A stretch of DNA of 30,104 bases from Saprospiraceae bacterium (lineage in GTDB: Bacteria > Bacteroidota > Bacteroidia > Chitinophagales > Saprospiraceae). Of the stretch, positions 1 through 9,267 are shown in pieces (position 1 is the stretch's first letter; every line of letters begins with the position of its first letter). A program made the position numbers and the translations under genes. The stretch covers positions 1 to 30,104 of the forward strand of contig JADKGF010000042.1 of the NCBI GenBank assembly GCA_016717105.1, written 5' to 3'. A model generated the notes under the pieces. The model ran no database searches, was not told the origin of the DNA, and saw only the letters and a list, made by a program, of their open reading frames with translations.

Positions 1-64
1 ATTTCTTGTAAATCAAAACCCAAGCCAAACTACCTTTGTAAGAATCTACTGTCTTTGGATAGTG

Positions 65-94
65 CAAATATACAACCATTATTCTAATCTGCAA
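65..94 (-). promoter_or_regulatory. Bacteroidota-type promoter reading off the left edge
   Basis: On the minus strand the sequence reads TTG, 19 bases, then TATATTTG. This matches the Bacteroidota sigma-A consensus (TTG about 19 bases upstream of TAnnTTTG) exactly. Transcription would start near position 58 and run leftwards, so the gene it serves must begin within the first 50 bases or beyond the window. The match and spacing are seen directly; activity is inferred. Confidence 0.55.
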
Positions 95-325
95 CCGTAA
101 CATAAACGCTATATGGACCATTTAGTTTATAAATATGATTTTCATACAAATTTTAAATATATGTTATTCAAATGCAAACAGATTAAATATAATCATAATG
201 TTATGTATAATTTTTTATATTTTGAAAAAATTTCAAAAATATTTTCGATCATAAGATTTAAACCAATATTTAATTTTATTTAACTTTTTGGAATATAGAT
301 TCAACCAACAAAAGATTGAATTATC

Positions 326-333
326 TACCTTTG
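326..333 (+). promoter_or_regulatory. -7 promoter element TACCTTTG
   Basis: TACCTTTG matches the Bacteroidota TAnnTTTG element and lies 39 bases upstream of the ATG of the first broken lipoprotein gene. No TTG is found at the expected distance upstream, so only half of the promoter is supported. Confidence 0.35.
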
Positions 334-372
334 GATTGTCTTTATTTTTACATGAATTTAATGATTGGTAAT

Positions 373-1526
373 ATGAAATTACGATATCTATGTTTCTGGT
401 GTGTTGTATATGTTTTAAGTTCATGTCATACCCAGAGAGAATACTGAAGGATACAACACTTTGGATAGGAGGCAATAGAATTATGGACAGAACATTGCCA
501 TTTCCTTATTTGCTTGAGGTATCCGAAGATAAATGTATGCTAAGAGACCATGCTGGTGCGTTAATAGACCAATGCAAATCACAAAAAATATTTCTAAAGG
601 TGACACATTAACAATGAAGAATCATCAATTTGAAGTCTTGTTTTTATGACCAAAGTAGAATTAATATTTTTCAATTAAACGACACATTAAATTATCCAAT
701 AATAAAAGGACGAATCGACCAAAAAATACAGAGCAAAGCTCATCCCAACATTTAACACTAAACCGATTGAAAACATGAAGCACTCCAATTTCTGACCAGC
801 AATAGTTTTGTGGCTCGAGATTCTGCCGAAAATCCCAACGATCAACTTGTCGTGAAAAGATACTTAACTTTTACAAAAGACAGTTTGATGACGTTGAGGA
901 CATATGCCTATCAAGACAAAGTGATTTACTCGGAACATCAAACCCAACCCTTGACATTATATAATCTTGGCGATAAATTATTTATGTCCTGCAATTCAGG
1001 ATTTCAAAATCCACAGCCGATTATGCAGGTTTTGAAGTGACCAAAAATGCACTTACTATCAGATATTTGATGGAGATGATAAGGATATTATCAGAACTTT
1101 TGAAAAAATCCTAAAACCAGAAACAAAATCCGCTTCATACACGAATTGTTATGATGGCCATGTAGGAGAATATTATCACAATACAACAGATGTAACCTAC
1201 CGAGCAATGAATATTGATCAATAAGATAAGCAAAGCGAGCTCCTATGGACGAAGGCGATGGCTATATTATTGTACAACCTAATGTCAATTGCCAATCAAA
1301 AGCAGGAAGACCGGGATTGATCATGATGGATAAATCATATCAAAAACATCAATTTTCTTTTGTCTTTAGTCAGCCACATTTTGAAGGAAGTAATGGCATT
1401 AACTGATTGGCCTGATACCGTTTCAGATTATAAAATTTTATTGTGAAGATGCCCTGCTTTTTGATGTTCAAGATTGAAAATGGTAAAGTGTTTGACTTAT
1501 GTCCACAAAAAGATATCTTTTCATAA
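373..1526 (+). pseudogene. Broken lipoprotein gene, function unknown
   Basis: The ATG at 373 opens a clear lipoprotein signal: basic KLR, a hydrophobic stretch, and lipobox LSSC with the cysteine at residue 18. The frame then breaks after about 24 residues. Coding continues in shifted frames (about 430-611, 640-760, 810-1040, 1040-1224, 1240-1400, 1430-1526) and can be followed to a TAA at 1524-1526, giving an original protein of roughly 380 residues. Several breaks need only one base added or removed in a short homopolymer, for example GG for GGG near 600. No domain was recognised. The last 28 bases overlap the next gene. It is a decayed outer-membrane or periplasmic lipoprotein, or an intact gene with sequence errors. 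Confidence 0.55.
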
Positions 1527-2425
1527 TTGGTTTCTTGGTATTTTATTTTGCTTGCAAAACACCTGAAAAACCAAAATCCAACCAATTATATCCTATTCAA
1601 AGCCTGAAAAGGATTCATTGTCAAAGCTTTACGATTCTTAATGCAAATTACATGGCGCAACCTACTAAGATTCATAGGCTTATGAAGGATACAGCCATAA
1701 ACTATATGATCCCGATAATACTGAGCTTAGGATGGAATTGTCCTATTCTTATAAAAAAGGGGCGAATACATAGAAGCCATACGCGCATTCTCAATGATGC
1801 AGTTGCTCGTGATGTTCAAAAAGGCCTACTCGGAGACGGGTTGGAATATCCGAGCTTGGAGTCTGTTGTATTTTTAGAGATTACGATGGGCACCATTGCG
1901 GATATCGACCAAGTCACTAGTATGACTAAAACGATCTTACAATGTTTGCTGGGGGCGAGCCATGTGGACTTTTGAAAGGTCAGGCGCTATACAAATTGGG
2001 TAAATTACAAGAAGCGCTAGCTGTTTTCGATACGGTGCTCCGCGATGAAGTGCGCATTGGTTTCCAAAGCAGAAGACAATTTTTTTAGTTCACTTTATAA
2101 AGGAAGATGCTACCATACTTTGAAGCAATACTTGACCAAGCAATGCACATTGATTATCAAATGGTATTGAATAAAGATGAAAAGTGTACTGAGGCACTAT
2201 ATCAAATGGGTTTGGTAAAGATGGCCCCAAAGTGATTTTACTTCAGCAAAACAATACTTAGAAAAGGCTTGTATTGGATAAAAAAAGGTAAAAATGGGTG
2301 AACCTTATTTTGAACGATTTGATGAGGTCTCCGAGTGGCAAATATTGGAAGCCTTAGACCAAGCTAAAACAGTAAAAAAAACAGAAACTAAATATTACAA
2401 ACCATTGAAATACAATAGAATGTGA
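1499..2425 (+). pseudogene. Broken TPR-type lipoprotein gene
   Basis: The start gives MSTKRYLFIIGFLVFYFAC, a signal peptide with its likely lipidated cysteine at residue 19. After that the meaningful frame changes repeatedly. Phrases such as ELRMELSYSYKKG (about 1725), LLKGQALYKLGKLQEALAVF (about 1973) and YQMGLVKMA (about 2200) are typical of tetratricopeptide repeats but lie in different frames. The last recognisable frame ends with a TGA at 2423-2425. The original product would be a lipid-anchored TPR protein of about 300 residues. Together with the gene before it, this could be a two-gene cell-envelope operon. The exact frameshift points are uncertain. Confidence 0.5.
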
Positions 2426-2448
2426 AATTTAGTTTCTATAAAAATATA

Positions 2449-2508
2449 TACCCTATAAGCCGGATTCTGTAACATACATTGCTGCATGCCCTCTATCATT
2501 TATCTACA
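2449..2508 (-). ncRNA. Fragment resembling the 3' end of RNase P RNA (rnpB), truncated
   Basis: The plus strand reads CCTATAAGCCGGATTCTGT, then after a short interval CCTCTATCATTTATCTA. Reverse-complemented, this resembles the conserved 3' end of bacterial RNase P RNA (ACAGAAnCCGGCTTAT). The resemblance stops near 2508 and AT-rich DNA follows, so the rest of the roughly 350-base RNA is absent and this copy cannot be functional. It may mark a recombination or integration boundary, or a wrong assembly join. The identification rests on remembered consensus only. Confidence 0.5.
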
Positions 2509-2579
2509 ATTATATAATATTTATTAGTCTATATTTCAATTTTGTATTATCTTGGCGCCTGATTTTATTAAGTTGGTAT

Positions 2580-5500
2580 ATGTTGCAAAGGCTAAATTAT
2601 TTGGCATTAGTTTTGGTAGGGATTTCTATTATGTTTTTTGGGATAGGAAGCCTAGAAGTAGATAAGTCTACCATAGCAAATGATATCATTCACGAATTAG
2701 AAAACTACATTGAAAGAGACTCAGCTGCAATAGTGCGATATTTTAATACAGATTTTGATAAGTCTGCGCTATCAGAAACTGAAAAAATCCCTTTAAATGT
2801 CGAAATAGTACGAGGAGACTCTACCGTTTTTTGGAATGTTTCGGCACAAAAAGCACAGGCTGATTCTGAAGGCGAAATAGAATTAGTGACTGTGGGTGAT
2901 TCGTTAAACCGAGGAATAGTAAAACTCGATTTTCAAGTATATAATTCTACTTTAAAGAACAAAAACGTACGATTAACTAGCAAAGGTGAAGATGGTTTCA
3001 TTACAATAAATGGTCAGAAAATCGGCATTTCTATTTTGACTATGTGTAAAGCGACTTGGGCAAGAGTAGCTGCTTGGTGGGTATTCTTTTTTTCATTCTT
3101 ATTATTTACAACGTACTTATGTAAGGTAATTAAAGAGGATATAACATCACCCAAATTAGTTCGAAGTCATTTGGTCCAATTATTTGTGGTTGTACTGGGA
3201 TTCAAAGGCCTGCATTATTTGCCACAATTTTTGGATTATTTTGGTGAATATGTACCAGTGAGCTTTGATAATATGTCCTTTTCCATGACTCCAGGACCAG
3301 CACATTTACTAATCAATTTGTGGATTTTTGGGTTGTCAGTGTATCTCTTCCACTTATTTTTACCAAAGTTGAAATCGAAATTGACTTCGCACAGTATATT
3401 ATTGACAATCAGTGGCTTATATACTTTCGTTAGCTTTGGTCTGGCAGCAAGTTTGATTGAAGGCTTTGTCCTTAGCCCACAGACCAATCTCGAGATAGAG
3501 TCGTTGATGGAATTTAATGTATTGAGTTTTGGGTTGATGGTATGTTTTATCATCATGATGTTGTTGATCTTTCAAAGTACCCAATTGCTTTATGAATGGA
3601 TCAATGAAAGAGAAATAGCACCTACACAAAAATTATTGTATAGTTTTATAGGTTGGTCTATTGGTTTGGCTGGTTTAAGTCTGCTCGGATTATTGCATTT
3701 GCCCATTTGGATTTTTGTGCTATTTATCGCAGCATATACATTGATCTTGGATGCATATACAGAAAATAAAGAGCGTAAAATCACTTATCTGATATGGTGG
3801 CTTATTATGTTTGCAGGTTATCTAGCCGTGATCCTATTTTATTTTGGTTTGAAAAAAGATATTGTTGAACGAACCGCATTTTTACAGTCATTTTATGTCA
3901 AATCGTATGATACGGTAGTAAATGCCATGATTACTTTGCAAGATTCGCTGTTGGCGAGAGATGTATTCAGAAAGATCGCTTCACTTGAACTTTCGGAAAA
4001 GTTGGACCAAAAAGATCTCCATCAGTTTATGGTAGAAGGTTTGACGGATCCTGCTATGGATAGTTTTGATATTGCGATAGAATTATTTGATAAAAATACA
4101 GGTAATACTATTTTCAGCAACCACTTTTCCGACTATAATAAACTCAAGCTATCCTATGAAAATGCAAGGAAAGTAGGAAGAGCCGTTTTTCACAATCCCT
4201 TTGAAGATCGGTATATTATCAGATTTGAAATAGCAAGACCTTTTCCAGCAAATGCATCCTGGTACTTGTTTATAATTTATGAAAACAAAAGGCAAAAAGC
4301 ACTTCATAATCTGGAGATTCCCAAATATGGATATGCCGTATTTTCTAACAATAATCTGATCATCAAAGCAGATAACAATCAAGCTGCACCCGATGTAACT
4401 ATGTTGAAGTCTGTAATGGATAACACCATAACTTCTGGTTATTCATATGTACTGTCATTTCCATCTGACCAATACAAAATCGTATCGTGGAAGCAAGTCT
4501 CGGGACTTATTAAGCCGATATCGTTATTCTCATTTATTTTTACTTTATGTGGCATTTTGATATTAATATTGGCACTCATCAATACTCGATATGATTTCCT
4601 TCCGGAAAATATTTCATTGAAATTCGGTTCTAGGTCATCACTCAAAACCAAAATACAATTAGCCATTATCTTGTTGATTCTTGTCACATTTTTGATTATT
4701 GGCACCATTACCGGTATGTATTTCAAAAATCTAATAGAAGCCAATCAAAACATCAAACATAAAGAGGAAACTATCAGCATAGCCAATAATATCAGGTCAG
4801 ATATTCAAAATTTTGCGGATGATGAGTATGCCCGCAATTTTTTAAGTAGTAAACTCAAGGATCTATCATATATTCATGACAAAGACCTTAGCTTGTATGA
4901 TCAAAACGGATATTTGATAAGCTCTACCACTACATCAGGTGCCAATATGCGGATTCCATATCAACTATGGTTGGCTTCATCTTCAAAAAACAATAGTCAG
5001 AAAATTTATCCTATCGTAAACACAAAAGAATATTTGCCCATTTATCTGAATGAGTCTTATCCTTTTGCATACATCGGCATAGACCACAAGGCTTTTAACG
5101 CATCATCGGGCAATATTTTGGATTTCCTGAGTACCATTCTGAACGCATATATCTTCTTGTTTTTGATAGCTGGAGGTATTGCCATCACCATTGCAAATTC
5201 TATCACGCAGCCATTGACAATCTTAGCTGAAAAGCTGAAAAAATTTAAACTCGGTAAGTCTAATGAACAATTGGAATGGAAGTCTAATGACGAAATAGGT
5301 ACACTCATCCATGATTACAACAATCTTACCCATGAGCTGGAACGAAGCGCTGGTCTATTGGCAAAAACCGAACGTGATATGGCTTGGCGTGAAATGGCCA
5401 AACAAGTGGCGCACGAGATCAAGAATCCGCTCACACCGATGAAGCTAAGCATCCAGTACTTGGATAAAACGGCAAAAGATTATCCTGACAAAGCACAGGA

Positions 5501-6083
5501 ACTCATACCGCGTATTTCTTCCACACTCATAGAACAGATTGATAACTTGAGTCAGATAGCAAACGAATTTTCGAATTTTGCATCCATGCCACAAGCCAGC
5601 AATGAAAAAATAATTCTAAACGAAATAGTCGAGACCATTCACGACCTCTTCCGCAAAAGAGATGATATGGATATCAATATGATAGAACCTATAGATGATT
5701 TGTACGTATTTGCGGATAAAAATCACTTGGTCAGAATCCTCAATAATCTGCTAAAAAATGCCATCCAAGCTATACCTGACAATAAACGCGGTCGTATAGA
5801 AATAGAACTTAAACGCAATGGAAATGATGCTGTCATACGGATTTCTGACAATGGTACAGGCATACCAGATCATATGAAAGATAAAGTGTTTACACCCAAT
5901 TTTACCACCAAAAGCTCAGGAACTGGATTAGGTTTAGCTATATCGGCAAATATGATAGAATCCTTCAATGGAAAGATCTATTTTGAGACCAACCTAGGTA
6001 AAGGAACTGATTTTTTTGTATCAATTCCGTTAATGCGATTGGATGACTATTTCCCAACAGAAAGCAGAGTGAGTCTTGATTAA
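2580..6083 (+). CDS. Large membrane sensor histidine kinase, NtrY-like
   Basis: This 1167-residue protein autophosphorylates on histidine in response to an envelope signal. From the N-terminus: a membrane segment (about 4-24), an extracytoplasmic stretch (25-155), a block of about eight membrane segments (158-425), a second extracytoplasmic region (about 425-645), membrane helices near 645-665 and 690-712, a third sensor region (713-845), a membrane helix, HAMP (about 870-920), HisKA, and HATPase (about 1050-1160). The phospho-acceptor is H945 in HEIKNPLTP, the form typical of NtrY-type kinases. The N box (NNLLKNAIQA), G1 (DNGTGIP) and G2 (GTGLGLAI) are all present. No response regulator lies beside it. 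The frame is open upstream of the ATG at 2580 but offers no other ATG. The gene ends tail-to-tail with its neighbour, overlapping by 4 bases. Confidence 0.9.
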   Translation: MLQRLNYLALVLVGISIMFFGIGSLEVDKSTIANDIIHELENYIERDSAAIVRYFNTDFDKSALSETEKIPLNVEIVRGDSTVFWNVSAQKAQADSEGEIELVTVGDSLNRGIVKLDFQVYNSTLKNKNVRLTSKGEDGFITINGQKIGISILTMCKATWARVAAWWVFFFSFLLFTTYLCKVIKEDITSPKLVRSHLVQLFVVVLGFKGLHYLPQFLDYFGEYVPVSFDNMSFSMTPGPAHLLINLWIFGLSVYLFHLFLPKLKSKLTSHSILLTISGLYTFVSFGLAASLIEGFVLSPQTNLEIESLMEFNVLSFGLMVCFIIMMLLIFQSTQLLYEWINEREIAPTQKLLYSFIGWSIGLAGLSLLGLLHLPIWIFVLFIAAYTLILDAYTENKERKITYLIWWLIMFAGYLAVILFYFGLKKDIVERTAFLQSFYVKSYDTVVNAMITLQDSLLARDVFRKIASLELSEKLDQKDLHQFMVEGLTDPAMDSFDIAIELFDKNTGNTIFSNHFSDYNKLKLSYENARKVGRAVFHNPFEDRYIIRFEIARPFPANASWYLFIIYENKRQKALHNLEIPKYGYAVFSNNNLIIKADNNQAAPDVTMLKSVMDNTITSGYSYVLSFPSDQYKIVSWKQVSGLIKPISLFSFIFTLCGILILILALINTRYDFLPENISLKFGSRSSLKTKIQLAIILLILVTFLIIGTITGMYFKNLIEANQNIKHKEETISIANNIRSDIQNFADDEYARNFLSSKLKDLSYIHDKDLSLYDQNGYLISSTTTSGANMRIPYQLWLASSSKNNSQKIYPIVNTKEYLPIYLNESYPFAYIGIDHKAFNASSGNILDFLSTILNAYIFLFLIAGGIAITIANSITQPLTILAEKLKKFKLGKSNEQLEWKSNDEIGTLIHDYNNLTHELERSAGLLAKTERDMAWREMAKQVAHEIKNPLTPMKLSIQYLDKTAKDYPDKAQELIPRISSTLIEQIDNLSQIANEFSNFASMPQASNEKIILNEIVETIHDLFRKRDDMDINMIEPIDDLYVFADKNHLVRILNNLLKNAIQAIPDNKRGRIEIELKRNGNDAVIRISDNGTGIPDHMKDKVFTPNFTTKSSGTGLGLAISANMIESFNGKIYFETNLGKGTDFFVSIPLMRLDDYFPTESRVSLD

Positions 6084-6952
6084 TCTCTAAGCAATATTTC
6101 CAACATCGTGGTTTGTTCTTCGATTCGACCCAGTTTGGCTTCGGCATTTATATATCGTTTTCCAAAACCTGAAGCATACACCGACATTGAGCCATCATCT
6201 ACTGGCTTGTCATTTTGCAGTACGACAGTATAGCGTTTTTTGACCAGCATATTGAAGTCTTCTCTTTGGGTGACAATAAAAAACTCACTATTGTTTAATG
6301 CCGGATTGATATAAATATCTGCACATGATTTGTTACTGTCACTTGACTGGTCTTGTGACTTGATATATGATTTGATATTATAGGATTCTGGTTCGATATG
6401 TTTCCAAAACAACCAACGCAATTTGTATTCAGCTGGTGTATTTTTATTATTGTGTAAGGCAAGGATAAATGGGCTATCTGCTAATTCCATCCAAACTTGA
6501 TCAGCTAAGTTTTTGACCATTTTGATGATCTCATCATCCACTTTTCCTTTTCCTTTTACGACACTAATACTATTTTTCAAGACATTGAGATCTTGAGTAT
6601 ATATCCTGTTTGGGTCAAATTTATATACCGTTTTTTTATAAGAAAAAGTGACATTTCTATTCGTTTTCCCATCTGTAGAATGTGCAAGTGTTATCAATTT
6701 ACCACCATATTTACCTACCATACGTAGCCCAGCGGCAAGCGAAGCTTCTTCATTTTCATGAACATGGGCATATGTTACGTTTTTTCCAGGTTTTTGATAA
6801 ATTTTCAATTGTACTACCTGGTCACCAAGATGTATTTTTTTATAAACTGGATTTAAATCTTGAGATAGCAAGGTCGTGCATATAAATAATGTCAATATGA
6901 CCCAATTAAATTGCAATGTACGAGTTGATTTATGCATCAAATGGTTCTTCAT
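6080..6952 (-). CDS. Secreted protein, possible M14-like zinc carboxypeptidase/amidase
   Basis: 290 residues with an N-terminal signal peptide (hydrophobic stretch at about 15-30, probable cleavage near LLSQD), so it is exported. I do not recognise it by name. The spacing of conserved-looking residues resembles the M14/succinylglutamate desuccinylase fold: HVHENE (an HxxE zinc motif at about residue 64), FDPNR (compare the substrate-binding NR of M14), LALHNN about 100 residues later (third zinc ligand), and a glutamate-rich segment near the C-terminus where the general base would lie. A peptidoglycan or peptide substrate would fit, but this is inference. It is transcribed divergently from hldD. 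Confidence 0.6.
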   Translation of the reverse strand: MKNHLMHKSTRTLQFNWVILTLFICTTLLSQDLNPVYKKIHLGDQVVQLKIYQKPGKNVTYAHVHENEEASLAAGLRMVGKYGGKLITLAHSTDGKTNRNVTFSYKKTVYKFDPNRIYTQDLNVLKNSISVVKGKGKVDDEIIKMVKNLADQVWMELADSPFILALHNNKNTPAEYKLRWLFWKHIEPESYNIKSYIKSQDQSSDSNKSCADIYINPALNNSEFFIVTQREDFNMLVKKRYTVVLQNDKPVDDGSMSVYASGFGKRYINAEAKLGRIEEQTTMLEILLRD

Positions 6953-6973
6953 GGACTTTCAGTGTATTATTGA

Positions 6974-7006
6974 CAAAAGTAAATACAATTTTTTGATTTA
7001 TCTTTG
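6974..7006. promoter_or_regulatory. Divergent pair of -7 elements between the secreted protein and hldD
   Basis: The 77-base gap between two head-to-head genes contains TACTTTTG on the minus strand (6981 to 6974) and TATCTTTG on the plus strand (6999-7006). Both match TAnnTTTG and each faces its own gene 22-23 bases away. Neither has a clean TTG at 19 bases, so the promoters are plausible but incomplete. Confidence 0.4.
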
Positions 7007-7029
7007 GACTTTCATTAAATTAACAAACA

Positions 7030-8001
7030 ATGATCATACTGACAGGTGTATCTGGATTTATAGGATCGTGTATGCTTACTGCACTCAATGAGTCAGGATA
7101 TGAACGAGATGTCGTAGTAGTAGATGATTTTTACAAGGTATATAAAGACAAAAATACCGATGGAAAGTCGGTACGAGAATGGATGCATCGCGATATTTTT
7201 TTGGATTGGTTCGAAAAGACAAGCCAAAGAGTAGATTTTGTCATTCATCTGGGAGCAAGGACGGATACGACATTGATGGATACACAAGTATTTGATGAAC
7301 TCAATGTCAATTACTCAAAACGCATCTGGAATGTATGTGCCTTGAGGCAGATTCCACTTATTTATGCTTCAAGTGCTGCCACTTATGGCAATGGCGACCT
7401 AGGTTTTAGTGATGACCATGACACAATAGAAAAGCTGCAACCACTAAATCCTTATGGTGATAGCAAGCATCAATTTGATCTTTGGGCTTTGAAACAAGAG
7501 CAAAAACCACCATTCTGGATAGGATGCAAATTTTTTAATGTCTATGGCCCAAACGAATATCACAAGGCAAGAATGGCTTCCGTTGTGTTTCATACTTTTC
7601 GACAGATAAAAAACACGGGCAAGATGCAACTATTCAAGTCACATAAAGCGGGATTTGCTGATGGATTTCAAAGCAGGGATTTTATCTATGTTAAGGATGT
7701 ATTGAATATGATTTTGTATTTCATGCAGAATCAGCAATGCGAGAGTGGCATTTATAATTTCGGAACAGGTCTAGCACGTACATTTTTAGATCTGGCTAAG
7801 GGTACTTTTGCAGCTATGGACTTATCGCCAGAGATTTCATTTATAGATACACCAGAAGACATAAGAGAAACGTATCAATACTTCACGGAAGCTGATATGT
7901 CAAAACTCAAAAAAACTGGATATGCCAAACCCTTCACTACCCTAGAAGATGGTGTAAAGGAATATGTACGCGAATATCTTCGCAAAGGAAAATATTATTA
8001 A
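7030..8001 (+). CDS. hldD: ADP-L-glycero-D-manno-heptose 6-epimerase
   Basis: 323 residues, the usual length for HldD (RfaD/GmhD), a cytoplasmic enzyme of the extended SDR family. It converts ADP-D-glycero-D-manno-heptose to the L-glycero form for the lipopolysaccharide inner core. The NADP-binding GVSGFIGS is at residues 6-13, the SDR serine region is SSAATYG (about 115), and the catalytic YGDSK (YxxxK) lies near 143. KFFNVYGPNEYHKARMAS is characteristic of the HldD substrate pocket. No other lipopolysaccharide gene is nearby. It overlaps the 3' end of serA by 4 bases, tail to tail. A UDP-sugar epimerase is the main alternative but fits the motifs less well. Confidence 0.88.
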   Translation: MIILTGVSGFIGSCMLTALNESGYERDVVVVDDFYKVYKDKNTDGKSVREWMHRDIFLDWFEKTSQRVDFVIHLGARTDTTLMDTQVFDELNVNYSKRIWNVCALRQIPLIYASSAATYGNGDLGFSDDHDTIEKLQPLNPYGDSKHQFDLWALKQEQKPPFWIGCKFFNVYGPNEYHKARMASVVFHTFRQIKNTGKMQLFKSHKAGFADGFQSRDFIYVKDVLNMILYFMQNQQCESGIYNFGTGLARTFLDLAKGTFAAMDLSPEISFIDTPEDIRETYQYFTEADMSKLKKTGYAKPFTTLEDGVKEYVREYLRKGKYY

Positions 8002-8942
8002 TTATTGAGTGCTGCGATCATTTTTTGCGCGAGTTCTTCACCGATTTTGTTTTGCGCTTCTTCAGTAGATGCGCCGATATGCGGTGTCAAAGAGATACGT
8101 GGATGACTTAAGATGTCCATTCTTGGCGTAGGCTCATTGTCAAATACATCGAGTCCTGCTGCTGCCACTTTACCTGAATTCAAGGCATGGATCAATGCAT
8201 CTTCATCTATTGTACCACCACGGCTACAGTTGATGACAAATACGCCAGTTTTCATTTTTTCAAATTCTTCCTTGCCCAAGATGGCCTTGCCTACAGAAGG
8301 AATATGTAGAGAGATATAGTCGGCTGTTGCCAATAACTTATCCAAACTCTCGGTCTGAATGGTAGTCTGAAATTCAAGTGCTCGAGGTCCTACATGCAAA
8401 GTAACTTCAGACACAAATGGATCATAAGCGACAATATTCATACCCATGCCAAGGCCACATCTAGCGGTCTCCATTCCTATCCGACCTAATCCTATGATTC
8501 CCAATGTTTTTCCTTCGAGTTCTGCACCTTTGGAATACGCCTTTTTAAGCTCGTTAAATTGAGTATTACCTGTTTCAGGCATCTGTCTATTAGCAAGATG
8601 AAGAAATCTGGACAATCCAAGCATATGTGCCATGGCCAACTCACCAACTGATCTAGAAGAAGCAGCTGGCGTATTGATCACCGCTATACCTTTTGATTTG
8701 GCATATTCTACATCTATATTGTCTAATCCTACACCACCACGACCGATGGCTTTAAGGTTTGGACATGCATCGATGAGTTCCTTTCTAACTTTTGTGGCAC
8801 TTCTGACACAGATGGCATCATACTCCGGAAGTTTGTTTATAAGATCTGATTGATCTATTTTATTCATATCTACTTCAAAGCCTGCCGCTTCTAGCAATTG
8901 TTTGCCAATAGGCTCAATACCGTCATTAACAAGGATTTTCAT
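7998..8942 (-). CDS. serA: D-3-phosphoglycerate dehydrogenase
   Basis: 314 residues. It oxidises 3-phosphoglycerate to 3-phosphohydroxypyruvate with NAD, the first step of serine synthesis. Visible features are the substrate-side GRGGVGLDNID, the Rossmann loop GLGRIGMETA (about 150), INCSRGGTIDE with the catalytic arginine region, DVFDNEPTP with the catalytic glutamate, and TPHIGASTEEAQ with the catalytic histidine. It is the short form without the C-terminal ACT domain, so serine feedback through ACT is not expected. Another 2-hydroxyacid dehydrogenase is possible, but RGGVGLDNID and the ending favour SerA. A promoter-like element lies 28 bases upstream. Confidence 0.85.
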   Translation of the reverse strand: MKILVNDGIEPIGKQLLEAAGFEVDMNKIDQSDLINKLPEYDAICVRSATKVRKELIDACPNLKAIGRGGVGLDNIDVEYAKSKGIAVINTPAASSRSVGELAMAHMLGLSRFLHLANRQMPETGNTQFNELKKAYSKGAELEGKTLGIIGLGRIGMETARCGLGMGMNIVAYDPFVSEVTLHVGPRALEFQTTIQTESLDKLLATADYISLHIPSVGKAILGKEEFEKMKTGVFVINCSRGGTIDEDALIHALNSGKVAAAGLDVFDNEPTPRMDILSHPRISLTPHIGASTEEAQNKIGEELAQKMIAALNN

Positions 8943-8969
8943 TTTTGTGCTATTTTATTTTAAGGCATG

Positions 8970-9000
8970 CAAAGGTAACTTTATTCATTGTGATGCGAAA
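8970..9000 (-). promoter_or_regulatory. Likely serA promoter
   Basis: On the minus strand TTTC is followed by exactly 19 bases and then TACCTTTG, one mismatch from the Bacteroidota TTTG-N19-TAnnTTTG pattern. The -7 element ends 28 bases before the serA ATG, implying a short leader. Confidence 0.5.
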
Positions 9001-9235
9001 GCAGAATAAATTGTTTTAAATTTTATTAACTTTGAGTAAAATTATTTTATTTTCTAACAATTTGATAATCAATATTATAGAACATTTAATTATAAGAATA
9101 TAATATTTTTTTAATTTTTTTTTATAATTCAGGCAGCGAATTTAACTTTCGAGGGCTCTTATAAGCAGAGATCCAAATCTCTAAGATTGATATTCTTTTC
9201 AAATTAGTTGAAAAAAATCTTTAGCGAAGAAAAAG
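9001..9235. other. AT-rich intergenic region with a possible small RNA
   Basis: No open reading frame of interest lies here. From about 9150 the base composition becomes less AT-rich. It contains the small hairpin AGAGAT-CCAA-ATCTCT (9167-9182), and GGCTCTT (9154-9160) that can pair perfectly with AAGAGCC (9233-9239) at the foot of the terminator that follows. A plus-strand RNA of about 110 bases ending at the terminator is possible; no good promoter was found for it. Confidence 0.3.
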
Positions 9236-9267
9236 AGCCTTCTGAAAGCAGAGGGCTTTTTATTTTT
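9236..9267. terminator. Bidirectional terminator downstream of the elaA operon
   Basis: AGCCTTCTG (9236-9244), loop AAAG, CAGAGGGCT (9249-9257) forms a nine-pair stem with one G-U pair. T-rich sequence follows on the plus strand, and A-rich sequence precedes it, giving a U run on the minus strand. The minus-strand operon ends at 9266, so termination of that operon is the obvious role. Confidence 0.7.
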
